The translations under genes and the position numbers were made by a program. Source: Cyanobacterium aponinum PCC 10605 (GTDB lineage Bacteria; Cyanobacteriota; Cyanobacteriia; Cyanobacteriales; Cyanobacteriaceae). Taken from it: 64,000 nucleotides of DNA. Where the stretch lies: assembly GCF_000317675.1 (NCBI RefSeq), contig NC_019776.1, positions 3,410,001 to 3,474,000 of the forward strand. Direction: 5' to 3'. Positions 18,987-27,591 of the stretch are shown in pieces. A model generated the notes under the pieces. That model saw only the letters and a list, made by a program, of their open reading frames with translations. It did no database searches and was not told where the DNA came from. Positions within the stretch are counted from its first letter, which is position 1. Every line of letters starts with the position of its first letter.

Positions 18987-19439
18987 ATGATTGAAATCGA
19001 GAAAAAACCAACTTTAGTTATTGGTTATGGTAATTCCCTACGTAGTGATGATGGTATAGGACAAAAAATTGCGATCGCACTTTCTCAATTAAATTTAAAG
19101 AATCTAACCACTATTGCCACTCACCAATTGACACCAGAATTAGTAGAAAAAATTATTCAATTTGAACAAGTAATTTTTATTGACGCTCAGATAAATAGTG
19201 AAAAGATACAAATAACTAAAATAGATAATATAAACTCTTATCCTCAACAAAATTGGACTCATCATCTCAATCCTATTTCTTTAATTAATTTAACCAATAA
19301 GCTATATAATAAATTTCCTCAAGGGTGGTTAATTACTATTCCCATTAAAAACACTAATTTTGGCGAACAAATATCTCCAGAAGTACAAATAATGGCAGAC
19401 AATATTATTAATAATCTAGGCAAAAATTTTCTTAATTAA
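18987..19439 (+). CDS. hoxW: Hydrogenase maturation protease (HoxW/HyaD type)
   Basis: Endopeptidase of 150 residues that trims the C terminus of the NiFe-hydrogenase large subunit after nickel insertion. N-terminal family motif LVIGYGNSLRSDDGIG (acidic pair Asp21/Asp22), the metal-ligand acidic residue in IFIDAQ, and the conserved HHLNP segment are present. No hydrogenase structural gene is in the window. The end overlaps by 4 bases the end of the convergent gene at 19436. The symbol assumes the bidirectional Hox hydrogenase common in cyanobacteria; an uptake-hydrogenase protease (HupW) is the alternative. Confidence 0.85.
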   Translation: MIEIEKKPTLVIGYGNSLRSDDGIGQKIAIALSQLNLKNLTTIATHQLTPELVEKIIQFEQVIFIDAQINSEKIQITKIDNINSYPQQNWTHHLNPISLINLTNKLYNKFPQGWLITIPIKNTNFGEQISPEVQIMADNIINNLGKNFLN

Positions 19440-20860
19440 TTATCTTTGATTAGAGAATAACAAGAGTCTTTTAATAAGGGTAAAGTTTGCCCTGAAACAG
19501 AATATACTAGGGCTTCTCGATAGACTCTATTAGCAGGATGAGAATCTATATTAGCTGTTCCTTTTGATGTTATAATAGATGCGATCGCACTTTTGTGAGC
19601 TAAATTAATAGCTTCTACTCTCAACTTTAATTTTTCTGCAAAACTGACATTTTTATCAACCATAGCTGTTAACATTTTTTCTTGTAAATTTTCTACTTGA
19701 TTTTTTAATTCAAAATAAGTTTCTTTGATTTCTTGATAATCTAATTTGACTAAATTTTCCTCTATAATTCTTAAACTGGCAAAAGTACAACCTAACGGAA
19801 AAAAACCATGATGTAAAATATTTTCTTGATCTTTCAGGTGAATATTATTCCTAGGCTTAATCGTAACAATATCCTCTTTTCTTAACAAATAATTATTCAA
19901 CTTACCCGTCACAGTGTTAGTGCTTGTCATCGCACATAATTGTAAGGGTTGACTTAATTCTAAATATGAATTTTGATTCTGGAAAGGAATGATACCATAA
20001 AGCTCTTGACCATCTGGTAAAGTTGCACCGATAATAAAATGAGAGAATATATCATAACCAGTAATCCAAGGAATAAACCCATTTAACTCATATCCTTTTT
20101 CCCTAACAGTAGCACTTACTAAAGGCTTTTCTTTTCTTCTTAAATGAGAAAAACCCACTCCATAAAAATAATTTTCCTTTCCTATTTGAGTTAAATATTT
20201 TTCTTTCAAAATCTCATTATCACTACTGTTTAAAAATGCGATCGCACTTTGATGTTGCGTTTGTAAAAAAGCAAATGCCCCAGAATATTTTGCTATCATA
20301 ATTTGCCATGAATAAAAACCTAAATTACTCATAGCTAAACCCTGCCATTTAGTATCTATTTTAAGCCTTAAAAAAGAAGAATCTATCCTATTGAAATCAT
20401 AGAAATGAGTTTTTAATAATTGGCTATCCTTATCTAAAATATTAGCTTGAGGCAAAACTTTTTTTTGTAAAAAAACCTCTGCTTTATCAATAGTTTCTAA
20501 TTCTTTTATAGACAAATTTAAGTCTTTTTTTTCTTCCGAATTTATCAAGTTCAGTAACTGTAATTTTTTGCGGAACTTTCCCTTAAGTTTTGCTTTTTTT
20601 TCTTTAACTAAATTAACGTAATCTGAAGTGATATTATTTGCTTCAAGAATAGCCTCTATAACTTCATAAACATCTGCTATTTCTTCTATTAAATCTTCTT
20701 TGTTATCCGTTGTAAAAACTTCCCCAGCTTCTTCTATCAATTTCCATTTTAATCCTTGTTTATATTGATCATGGTTTAATATTTTTACTTGATAGCTTAA
20801 ATTATTTTTATCAAGCAAATCAGGTATATTATCTCTAATTAATTTAGAATATTTACTCAT
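19436..20860 (-). CDS. Fusion: MazG-like NTP pyrophosphohydrolase + acyl-CoA dehydrogenase-like domain
   Basis: A 474-residue protein with two unrelated parts in one uninterrupted frame. Residues 1-~100 look like an all-alpha MazG-type nucleotide pyrophosphohydrolase (SKYSKLIRDNIPDLL at the start; EEAGEVF and DLIEEIADVYEVIEAIL supply the acidic metal-binding helices). Residues ~120-474 resemble acyl-CoA dehydrogenases (helical N domain with FAFLQTQHQSAIAFL, beta domain with YGVGFSHLR, GFIPWITGYDIFSHFIIGA, C-terminal helical domain). A role in house-cleaning or redox chemistry cannot be decided from sequence. Start at the ATG 20860, directly before the conserved MazG N terminus. Confidence 0.75.
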   Translation of the reverse strand: MSKYSKLIRDNIPDLLDKNNLSYQVKILNHDQYKQGLKWKLIEEAGEVFTTDNKEDLIEEIADVYEVIEAILEANNITSDYVNLVKEKKAKLKGKFRKKLQLLNLINSEEKKDLNLSIKELETIDKAEVFLQKKVLPQANILDKDSQLLKTHFYDFNRIDSSFLRLKIDTKWQGLAMSNLGFYSWQIMIAKYSGAFAFLQTQHQSAIAFLNSSDNEILKEKYLTQIGKENYFYGVGFSHLRRKEKPLVSATVREKGYELNGFIPWITGYDIFSHFIIGATLPDGQELYGIIPFQNQNSYLELSQPLQLCAMTSTNTVTGKLNNYLLRKEDIVTIKPRNNIHLKDQENILHHGFFPLGCTFASLRIIEENLVKLDYQEIKETYFELKNQVENLQEKMLTAMVDKNVSFAEKLKLRVEAINLAHKSAIASIITSKGTANIDSHPANRVYREALVYSVSGQTLPLLKDSCYSLIKDN

Positions 20861-21050
20861 AATATTAGTATGGCTCTCTTACTTTGCATATAATAAATTA
20901 TCCCGAAAAAAAGGTGTCAGGTTTCAGGTAGCGGATTTTAGGTTTCATTAAAATTGTTAATTTATAATTTTCTATCTGAGCAAAGCCTTATTGATTAAGG
21001 TTTGTACTAATTATTTTATAGTAACTGATAATTCCAAAAACCATTAAAAG
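20861..21050. other. Gap at the presumed left side of the accessory island
   Basis: AT-rich, no gene. It has one short GTGTCAGGTTTCAGG heptamer block near 20915. No inverted-repeat end for the neighbouring transposase pseudogene could be assigned. Confidence 0.35.
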
Positions 21051-22419
21051 CTATGCCATAGCTGAAACCCCTAGAAAATCGTGCTGAAAATGCTCTTTAA
21101 TTACATCAGGTAGCTTAGTTGTTGATTCTATTTTTTTTATTATTTGCGTCAATGATAAACGACCTAAACTAGGCATAAACTGCATTGATAACAGTATTAA
21201 ATACATTATTACTTTAATTAATAATCCTATATAAATTCCCTGTTTCCTTAATTTCATCTCCGCAATTTTTAGTACCGATTTTAACATTTTCCAAAACTGT
21301 TCAATAATATTGTGTGGAGACCATATCCGCCATATTTCTACTCCTCTCAACGATATACTACTTAAATCCATCAATAAATAACAACTACTATTGCTTTTTT
21401 GAAAAAATAACAAATTTGGCTCTATCACTTTGAGTATGTAAATTATTCGTTAGGGTAGGCAAGAGGCAAGAGGCAATAGGCAATAGGGGATTATTAAATA
21501 ATAATTTATAAACTTTTAGTTTTTGTTTTACTATAAACACTATTCAATAAAGGTTATGGAAGTTATTTTCTGTTAATTTATCATAACCACTGTAGAAGAA
21601 CCACAAATTTAACTCCCCAAAAGTCGGATTTGACAATTTTTTTCTCACACAAGGCACATCTATTCCCCATTGATTTTCTTGATAATCCACTCTTTTTTTC
21701 CATTCACCTCCTTTTCCTTTAAAATCTTCTTCTTCAAATACATAACTACTTTTCCCTGCCATAATAATTTTGGTGAATCCTAGTTCATCTAATTGTTCTT
21801 TTAATTGTTTTGATACATCCCAAGAATCGAGAGTAATAGGATATTTACTAATATTGATATTTTCTTTGAGACATTCTTCTTTAATTTCCTTTAACATCGC
21901 AATTAAAACACTTGGTTTATCCGTATTTTTTCTTCCCTGTTTGGAGCAATATTTTAATCCAATGGGTATTGCTTTTCCATTGATTGTTAATATGATTCCT
22001 AATATATTTTGTCCATTTACTACTTTTTTCTAACGTCCACTATACCAAGTAAATGTACGGCGTAACCTCTTTCCTACTCTGTCAATAACACTATCATCTA
22101 CGGCAAGTGTTATCTTTGCCCTTGACTGTGTAGAATTACTCTTTTTTTCAATAATTTGTAACTGTTCTACTGCCACATTGACCATCAATAATTTTAAAAC
22201 TTTTTGGAGCTTGTATAATGTCCATGAAGAAATTTCTGCATATATTTTTTGATGATTAACTCCTAAGAAATCTGCCAATTATTTAGGATTAAAACAGCCA
22301 TAGGCATGACTGATTGCTAAAATCATAATAGCTTCAAATGCTTCAATTTTATGAGAGGGAAATAATCTATTAAATCTGACAAAGAAAATCTGAATTATGC
22401 TAGATAGATGAAATTTCAT
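21051..22419 (-). pseudogene. Dead DDE transposase (IS4-like), two nonsense codons and a MITE insertion
   Basis: Reading the minus strand from ATG 22419 gives a transposase-like protein: MKFHLSSIIQIFFVRF..., stop TAA (probably from CAA) near 22279 just before LADFLGVNHQKIY, then LAVDDSVIDR (likely first catalytic Asp), stop TAG after TWYSGR at about 22030, then KKVVNGQNILGI and PITLDSWDVS, then WGIDVPCVRKKLSNPTFGELN. There the 185-bp MITE at 21418-21602 interrupts it. Removing the MITE and one 8-bp repeat joins GELN to LLFFQKSNSSCYLL exactly in frame, and the protein continues to 21051. The family assignment (IS4-like DDE) is tentative. Confidence 0.8.
21418..21602. mobile_element. MITE family B, copy 3 (185 bp), inserted in a transposase gene
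   Basis: The element begins GGCTCTATCACTTTGAG and ends CTGTAGAAGAACC. Exact 8-bp target duplication ACAAATTT at 21410-21417 and 21603-21610. The reading frame of the host transposase is restored by precise removal, which fixes both element ends to the base. Part of its interior matches copy 4 at 63425-63591. Confidence 0.93.
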
Positions 22420-22654
22420 GATTTAGGAAAAATATTTTGGGCATTTTCATTTAAGCATATGGTTTGATTCTTAACACTTTCAGCTTTTCAGCCATTTTCA
22501 GAATTGTCAGATAGAGAGAGAATCAAATTTGTGGTTATTTTTATTTTCTCTCTATTTTCTTTGAAAGTCTCTTGTATCCTGATTTCCTTTTTATTTAGTC
22601 CAAAGTACAGTTTTAAATATTCCAACAGAAATAATTTGCTTAAGAGTAACAGAG

Positions 22655-23194
22655 ATGATTATTTTACAAAGGAATATTGCAATACATCGTCAACCATTAG
22701 ATTCTTTAGAACTACCTTTTCAGCATTTTTTATATCACTCTAATTATTTACATGGTTTAATTGTAAAAGAGGGTTTATGGCTAAAAAGTATTTCTGAACC
22801 CAGAAAATCAGGAGAGTTTGGGCATGACATGGAAATAAAGGCAATTTCTCCTATTAATAATGATGATCTTATTATTGGAATCGAAATTTTCATGAAATCG
22901 TGGGGGCTATCATACAAGTTCAATAGCTAGTTATATTGAAACTTTAAACTTAAATGGTTTAATTGTTATCTCTAAAGATATTTCTAAAAATGTATTAGAA
23001 AAACTGCAAAAAAAAGTAAAATCAAAGATTTCCGTAATTTCTAAAATTAGTGATTTTCAAAATAACAATTTAATTTTTCCTATTTATCATTTAGAATTAG
23101 GTAATTTAGTTAATGAATTTTTCAGCCTTGAAGATCAGTTAAAAAATATTTTGGATCAAAGTAGCACTAGCGATTTAGCTAATCGTTTAAAATA
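22655..23194 (+). pseudogene. Broken gene of unknown function (one frameshift)
   Basis: ATG 22655 opens a frame (MIILQRNIAIHRQPLDSLEL...) that ends early at 22930. A second frame continues from about 22895 (RGGYHTSSIASYIETLNLNG) to the stop at 23192-23194 (SSTSDLANRLK). The two halves read like one ~175-residue protein broken near IEIFMK. Acidic/lysine pairs (HDMEIK, then IEIFMK) could recall a nuclease core, but I do not recognise the family. It sits between the dead transposase and MITE A copy 4. Confidence 0.45.
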
Positions 23195-23205
23195 ATAATC
23201 TATAA

Positions 23206-23456
23206 TAACCTGAGTTCGGGATAAATTTTCATCTATGAATGATGGAGAAAAAAAGGCAAAAGGCAAGAGGCAAGAGGCGAACCCCCCTTTATCCCCCCTC
23301 GAGAGGGGGGAGGGCAAAGGAAAAATTAAGAATTAGGAATTAAAAACCCCGAACACTCATTATTTGTTACTCATTACTTTCTCTCAACACCTGCAACCTG
23401 CAACCTGAAACCTGACACCTACCCTTATCCAATATTCTTAAACCGAACTGAGGTTA
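23206..23456. mobile_element. MITE family A, copy 4 (251 bp)
   Basis: Ends TAACCTGAGTTCGGG and CCGAACTGAGGTTA. Same length as copy 2 and, by eye, three differences from it. It contains GGCAAGA heptamers, the CTCGAGAGG palindrome and ACCTGCA heptamers. Flanks are AT-rich (TATAA before, TAATA after), so a TA duplication is compatible but not proven. Confidence 0.87.
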
Positions 23457-23619
23457 TAATATTTTATGATAAGAAGAATTAACCAATAATGAAGTGACTT
23501 TAACTAAACTTTATGAACAAATATCTGAAGATGATATTCTTTGGAAAAAATTAAGGTTTTGTATAGTAAAAGTTATTTAGAAATAAAATTAGCAAAAAGA
23601 TGAGCATCGGTAATTTTTA

Positions 23620-24060
23620 TTATAAATATTTGTCAATTCTTTTGTCTGGATCAGATTTTGTTTTATCTATATTGCCTTCTAAATTTGATTCTGCAATATG
23701 TTTTTTTCCATGACTATCAAAAACTTCTAGATGAGCGGCTTCTCCACAATGTAAATTATCTACATACCAATAATATCCTGTTTTTTTTTCTCGATAAATA
23801 CTTCTACCATCATATTCACGTCCAATTTTCTCAAATCGACTAGAATTTCTTAATATTGTTTGATTATCAGTTGGTGGTGATGAAGAAGATTCATCATACT
23901 GAAATTGACTTAATTGACAATTTTTTTCTAGCCAATTCTCCAATCCAGTTTTACTTTCTGTACTATCCAAGTAAATTTTATTTTGTTCATCATTATTTTT
24001 GACAATTTGAATACAACAACTTAAAGAAATTTCATTTATAAATATTTCTATTTTTATCAT
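23620..24060 (-). CDS. Small protein with colicin E3-like ribonuclease domain
   Basis: Predicted cytotoxic RNase, 146 residues from the ATG at 24060 (an earlier in-frame TTG would overlap the upstream gene). Residues ~81-146 (from GREYDGRSIYR to DPDKRIDKYL) align with the C-terminal catalytic domain of colicin E3, which cuts 16S rRNA at the ribosomal A site. E3 has GRKIYEWDSQHGELEGY...PDPKRNIKKYL; here Asp101, His104, Glu112 and Arg141 match E3 Asp510, His513, Glu517 and Arg545, with about four extra residues between His and Glu. The N-terminal 60 residues are not recognised and a Ser/Pro linker follows. Starts 4 bases after the ATPase stop: third gene of a tight operon. No immunity gene is visible. 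Confidence 0.82.
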   Translation of the reverse strand: MIKIEIFINEISLSCCIQIVKNNDEQNKIYLDSTESKTGLENWLEKNCQLSQFQYDESSSSPPTDNQTILRNSSRFEKIGREYDGRSIYREKKTGYYWYVDNLHCGEAAHLEVFDSHGKKHIAESNLEGNIDKTKSDPDKRIDKYL

Positions 24061-24064
24061 CACT

Positions 24065-25474
24065 TTAAATTCCAAAAAGACGCTCAAAATCTTTATCCAT
24101 TTGATCAAAAAATCCTTCAGGCCATTCTTCTATTTTTCCATCAGAATGTACAGGTATTTGCACAACTGATTCACCAATCTTTTGAGAAAAATATAAAATA
24201 CTTAAATCTTCATGGCTTAAAATTTCATCAAGAACAGCAATTCGTAATCCGTTTAAAATATGATCGCTATGAGATTCTATCAATACTTGTACACCACAAC
24301 TACTAACTTTAGCTAAGAATTTCGCTAATTCAGATTGTGCTTTAGGATGTAAATGTGCTTCAGGATTTTCTACTATTAAAATTTCACCCTCTTGAGCGAT
24401 AAGTCCAGAAACAATAATAGGTAAAATACAATGATAGCCAAAACCTATATTAGCAGGACGAAAACGATCTTTTGATAAACTAGCATTAAACATTAGTTCT
24501 AATATATTGGTTTGTGTACCTGAAATTTCAACTTTTGCCCCATCAAAAATTTTATTGAGCCATTCTTGAGTTTGAATAATTAAAGTTTTTGCGTCTTCCC
24601 CTAAACATAATTTATCATTAACTAATTGATCTTTCTTTCTGTAAAGTAAATTACCAGTTAGTTCTCCTCTCAAACCAACATTAGGAAATTTAGGCAGAGT
24701 TGATTTAAAGTAAAAGTCTTGAGGACCTAATCTATCGGCTGATATATAATGAATTTTATTAAGATTAAATATGATTGTGCCATTAATTTGACATTCCCAA
24801 TAATTTGTATTTTTAGAAGATGACTTAATTTTTCTGGCAATATTTTTCAATTGGTTAATAGGTATTTTAAAAGTTCTATTTGTTGCTGAATAAGGAAAAA
24901 AGTTAGATAATCGAGAAACTGAATCACCAGATTTTTCTTGGAAATCATAAGGTTCAAAAAGACAGTGTTCTACAGAGTTAGTTCTTGCTACAAAATTGTC
25001 TGCTTTAGTCGGTTTATATAATTCATCGATCTTAAATGTAAAATTTTGATTTTGAGTATCAAAAAAAGTCCAAATAACTTCTTCTTGAAGTTTAATGTGA
25101 TTAAGTTGAGCAACCAGATCATCTACTGTATCTTCAATAAAAGAATAATCGACGATTCTATTAAACGTAGTTTCTGTATAATCATGAAATTGAAATTTAT
25201 CAGTAAAGTAATATCTAAAAATAATAGGCTCTTGTCTTGAAATTCCAGTATTTCTAATTTCTTCAAATCTGCCTAAACTTAAACAATTTCCATTTAAAAT
25301 TAATTGAGTTGTTTGATGATCATATTCGATCGATTGTCTCATTAAAAGTAAAGACTGAAGTAAAGTTGATTTTCCTCGTCCATTAATGCCTGTTAATAAA
25401 GTTAATTTTCCTAATGGAAAAACTGTATTTTCTTTAAAACATTTAAAGTTTTCTAATTCTATTTTAGTTAACAT
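24065..25474 (-). CDS. AAA/ABC-like ATPase with DUF3696 C terminus
   Basis: SMC/RecF-like ATPase, 469 residues, soluble. Walker A GINGRGKST at 29-37 follows IELENFKCFKENTVFPLGKLT. The Walker B/D-loop region is LIVENPEAHLHPKAQSELAKF, followed by VLIESHSDHILNGLRIAV. The tail EEWPEGFFDQMDKDF is the DUF3696 signature. Such ATPases occur in many phage-defence loci (Septu-, PARIS- and OLD-like) as sensors or effector gates (established for those systems). It starts 3 bases after the DUF262 stop and ends 4 bases before the RNase start, so translation is probably coupled. No damage seen. Confidence 0.9.
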   Translation of the reverse strand: MLTKIELENFKCFKENTVFPLGKLTLLTGINGRGKSTLLQSLLLMRQSIEYDHQTTQLILNGNCLSLGRFEEIRNTGISRQEPIIFRYYFTDKFQFHDYTETTFNRIVDYSFIEDTVDDLVAQLNHIKLQEEVIWTFFDTQNQNFTFKIDELYKPTKADNFVARTNSVEHCLFEPYDFQEKSGDSVSRLSNFFPYSATNRTFKIPINQLKNIARKIKSSSKNTNYWECQINGTIIFNLNKIHYISADRLGPQDFYFKSTLPKFPNVGLRGELTGNLLYRKKDQLVNDKLCLGEDAKTLIIQTQEWLNKIFDGAKVEISGTQTNILELMFNASLSKDRFRPANIGFGYHCILPIIVSGLIAQEGEILIVENPEAHLHPKAQSELAKFLAKVSSCGVQVLIESHSDHILNGLRIAVLDEILSHEDLSILYFSQKIGESVVQIPVHSDGKIEEWPEGFFDQMDKDFERLFGI

Positions 25475-25477
25475 AAT

Positions 25478-26614
25478 TTAAACTTTTCCCAAAATTTGCT
25501 GTGCTAAATCAAATCTTCTAATAACTATATTCTTATCATTTCTAACCCGTTTAATAAAGCCTACATATTCTTGATTTTGTCGTAACTTTAAAAAATTCTG
25601 TTTGATTATTTCTTTATGCTGTTGTAAAAATTGATCACTATGAGTTGAAAAAAAGTAGGAGATAGATTCAAACATTATCATGTTAACTTTTCCTCTACTT
25701 TTATCATTTGGTAAACGAAAATTTTCTTTGCCAAAGAAATCATAAGTTAGTTTCATTACTCGTTCAAAATCTTTTATCAATTCATCTATTTTATCATCTG
25801 ACATTAAATTAATTTTTTTCATGGCTTCCTCAATAAAATCACTCATATCTCCTTGATAATCTTCATTATCATCGAATATTTTAAATGCTAAATAACGTAA
25901 AATAAGCTCTCTATCTTTCATTCTTTTAGGAGAAAATCCATAATCAATTGCTTGTTTAAAATACTCTTGTTCTGATAATTTTTTTAATAATTTTGTCGCT
26001 TTACCTGCAAAAATACAATTCCTAATTTCCTGACGATTGAGTTGAGTACCTCCCGTGTTTACTCGCTCAAAAATATCATAAACAACTTTTGAAGATGCAG
26101 AATATGGGATCACATATAAAGAAATTTTTTTATCTTCTATTCTTGTTTCATAATCTCCCTTTAATTGTTTTAAATTATCAAAATAATTATCGTTTAATAC
26201 GGATAAAGTTTTTAATCCAGTTAGCTTAAAATTATTATCTATAAAGTCACGAATAGCTGAAGTTCTTTGTAGTCCATCTACAATAATATATTTTCCATCT
26301 TGAGTTTGTTTGACATACCAATAAGGTAAAGGAAAATTAAGAATAATTGATTCTATGAATTTACTTTTTTGTTCTTGAGTCCATATATTTGGATTTCTTT
26401 GAAATTCTGGATCGAGAATTATTTGCCCTTTATCACATCTTCTCTTTAACTCAAAGACAGTATAAGGATTTTCCCTAATATCAATATCTGTTTTTAAAGG
26501 ATCGTAAGGATATAAACTACTATTATCGGCATCATATTCTTCAGGTGTATCTTCATCTGTTTCTATCACATAATTATCATAATTTGACTTTTTATCTTTC
26601 AAAGTTACATTCAT
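25478..26614 (-). CDS. DUF262 family protein (ParB/GmrSD-like nuclease fold)
   Basis: First gene of the operon, 378 residues. The DUF262 hallmark is present: DPEFQRNPNIWTQEQKSKFIESI, then LPYWYVKQTQDGKYIIVDGLQRTSAI (DGLQRTSAI at 113-121, equivalent to the usual DGQQR). Family members include GmrS, SspE and BrxU, which sense modified DNA or use NTPs and a nuclease domain. Here the C-terminal half is a helical DUF262-associated region (YDIFERVNTGGTQLNRQEIRNC) and no separate HNH nuclease domain is visible. This suggests the cutting activity is supplied by the third gene. Start ATG 26614. Confidence 0.88.
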   Translation of the reverse strand: MNVTLKDKKSNYDNYVIETDEDTPEEYDADNSSLYPYDPLKTDIDIRENPYTVFELKRRCDKGQIILDPEFQRNPNIWTQEQKSKFIESIILNFPLPYWYVKQTQDGKYIIVDGLQRTSAIRDFIDNNFKLTGLKTLSVLNDNYFDNLKQLKGDYETRIEDKKISLYVIPYSASSKVVYDIFERVNTGGTQLNRQEIRNCIFAGKATKLLKKLSEQEYFKQAIDYGFSPKRMKDRELILRYLAFKIFDDNEDYQGDMSDFIEEAMKKINLMSDDKIDELIKDFERVMKLTYDFFGKENFRLPNDKSRGKVNMIMFESISYFFSTHSDQFLQQHKEIIKQNFLKLRQNQEYVGFIKRVRNDKNIVIRRFDLAQQILGKV

Positions 26615-26870
26615 AAGATTTATTTCTTAAGATTTGTTTTAAACATTTTCCACACAGAATTTCTTAAAATAAGATGGGGATTATCTACTATTATATTGTG
26701 TTTGAATAATTAGCTAAGAGCGATCGCCCTGTGCTATATCTTCAACACGATCGCCCAAAGTAACAGACTTTCTAAGAGATTTCTGACTCTAACCAACTCA
26801 GAACAACACGGATAACCAATATTCACTATAAAATAAAAATAATCAAAAAATTAAAGATTATAAAGTCATT
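26615..26870. other. Divergent promoter gap
   Basis: AT-rich gap between the DUF262 operon (minus) and the DUF433 antitoxin (plus). It contains one HIP1 site and a second, partial one. No gene seen; promoters for both operons should lie here. Confidence 0.35.
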
Positions 26871-27095
26871 ATGAGTTACCAAAATATTATTACCATAGAA
26901 TCGGGAAAGCGAAGTGGAAAACCTTGTATTCGAGGAATGCGTATAACTGTTTACGACATTTTGGAATATTTAGCAGGTGGAATGACAGAAGCAGAAATTC
27001 TTGAAGATTTTTCTGAATTAACCCCTGAAGATATTAAGGCTTGTTTGGCTTTTGCGGCGGATAGAGAGAAAAAATTATTTATGGCATCTGTATGA
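26871..27095 (+). CDS. DUF433 antitoxin
   Basis: Small protein of 74 residues with the DUF433/VapB45-like signature (ITIESGKRSGKPCIRGMRITVYDILEYLAGGMTEAEIL), a winged-helix DNA-binding fold. It overlaps the next gene by 4 bases, the usual antitoxin-toxin arrangement. It probably represses its own promoter. Confidence 0.9.
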   Translation: MSYQNIITIESGKRSGKPCIRGMRITVYDILEYLAGGMTEAEILEDFSELTPEDIKACLAFAADREKKLFMASV

Positions 27096-27424
27096 AATTG
27101 TTATTAGATGAAAATTTGTCAGATCGAATTATTCATAAAATCATTGATTTGTATCCTGATTCTCACCACGTCAAGACTTTATCTCTCCTCAATACTGATG
27201 ATTCTCTTATCTGGGAATTTGCCAAATTTAATGATTTTGTGATTGTTTCTAAAGACTCTGATTTTCACCAACGTAGTTTATTATATGGTTATCCACCAAA
27301 GTTTATCTATCTTCGTATTGGCAATAACCCCACTTCAAAGATTGTAGAAATTCTAAGGGATAATTTTTCCATTATTAGAGAATTTTATAATAGTGAAACA
27401 GAAAGTATTTTGATATTAAGTTAA
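27092..27424 (+). CDS. DUF5615 PIN-like toxin
   Basis: Predicted PIN-like ribonuclease toxin, 110 residues. The DUF5615 start MKLLLDENLSDRI carries the first acidic metal ligands, and VIVSKDSDF carries the later pair. Partner of the upstream DUF433 protein, overlapping ATGA-style by 4 bases. Intact, on the plus strand between two minus-strand operons. Confidence 0.9.
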   Translation: MKLLLDENLSDRIIHKIIDLYPDSHHVKTLSLLNTDDSLIWEFAKFNDFVIVSKDSDFHQRSLLYGYPPKFIYLRIGNNPTSKIVEILRDNFSIIREFYNSETESILILS

Positions 27425-27591
27425 TTGGGATCGTTTTTTGGAAGAGCGATCGCTTTTTGGTGAAATTGAGGGATGAAAACCTACAAAATTAACCATTATC
27501 TTCACAATTAATGAGTTATTGTATTATAGTTAAACAGTAATATTAGGACATTTTCTGTTCAACATATTTTTGCTTTTATCCCAAACTGAAG

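Noticed and set aside
22504-22743. 79-codon open frame between the dead transposase and the broken gene
   Set aside because: Low-complexity Phe/Ser/Leu composition, no ribosome site, and it overlaps the better supported gene starting at 22655.
23470-23619. Hidden immunity gene for the E3-like RNase
   Set aside because: Only a ~30-codon fragment is open on the plus strand and no 80-90 residue acidic protein is present on either strand near the operon.
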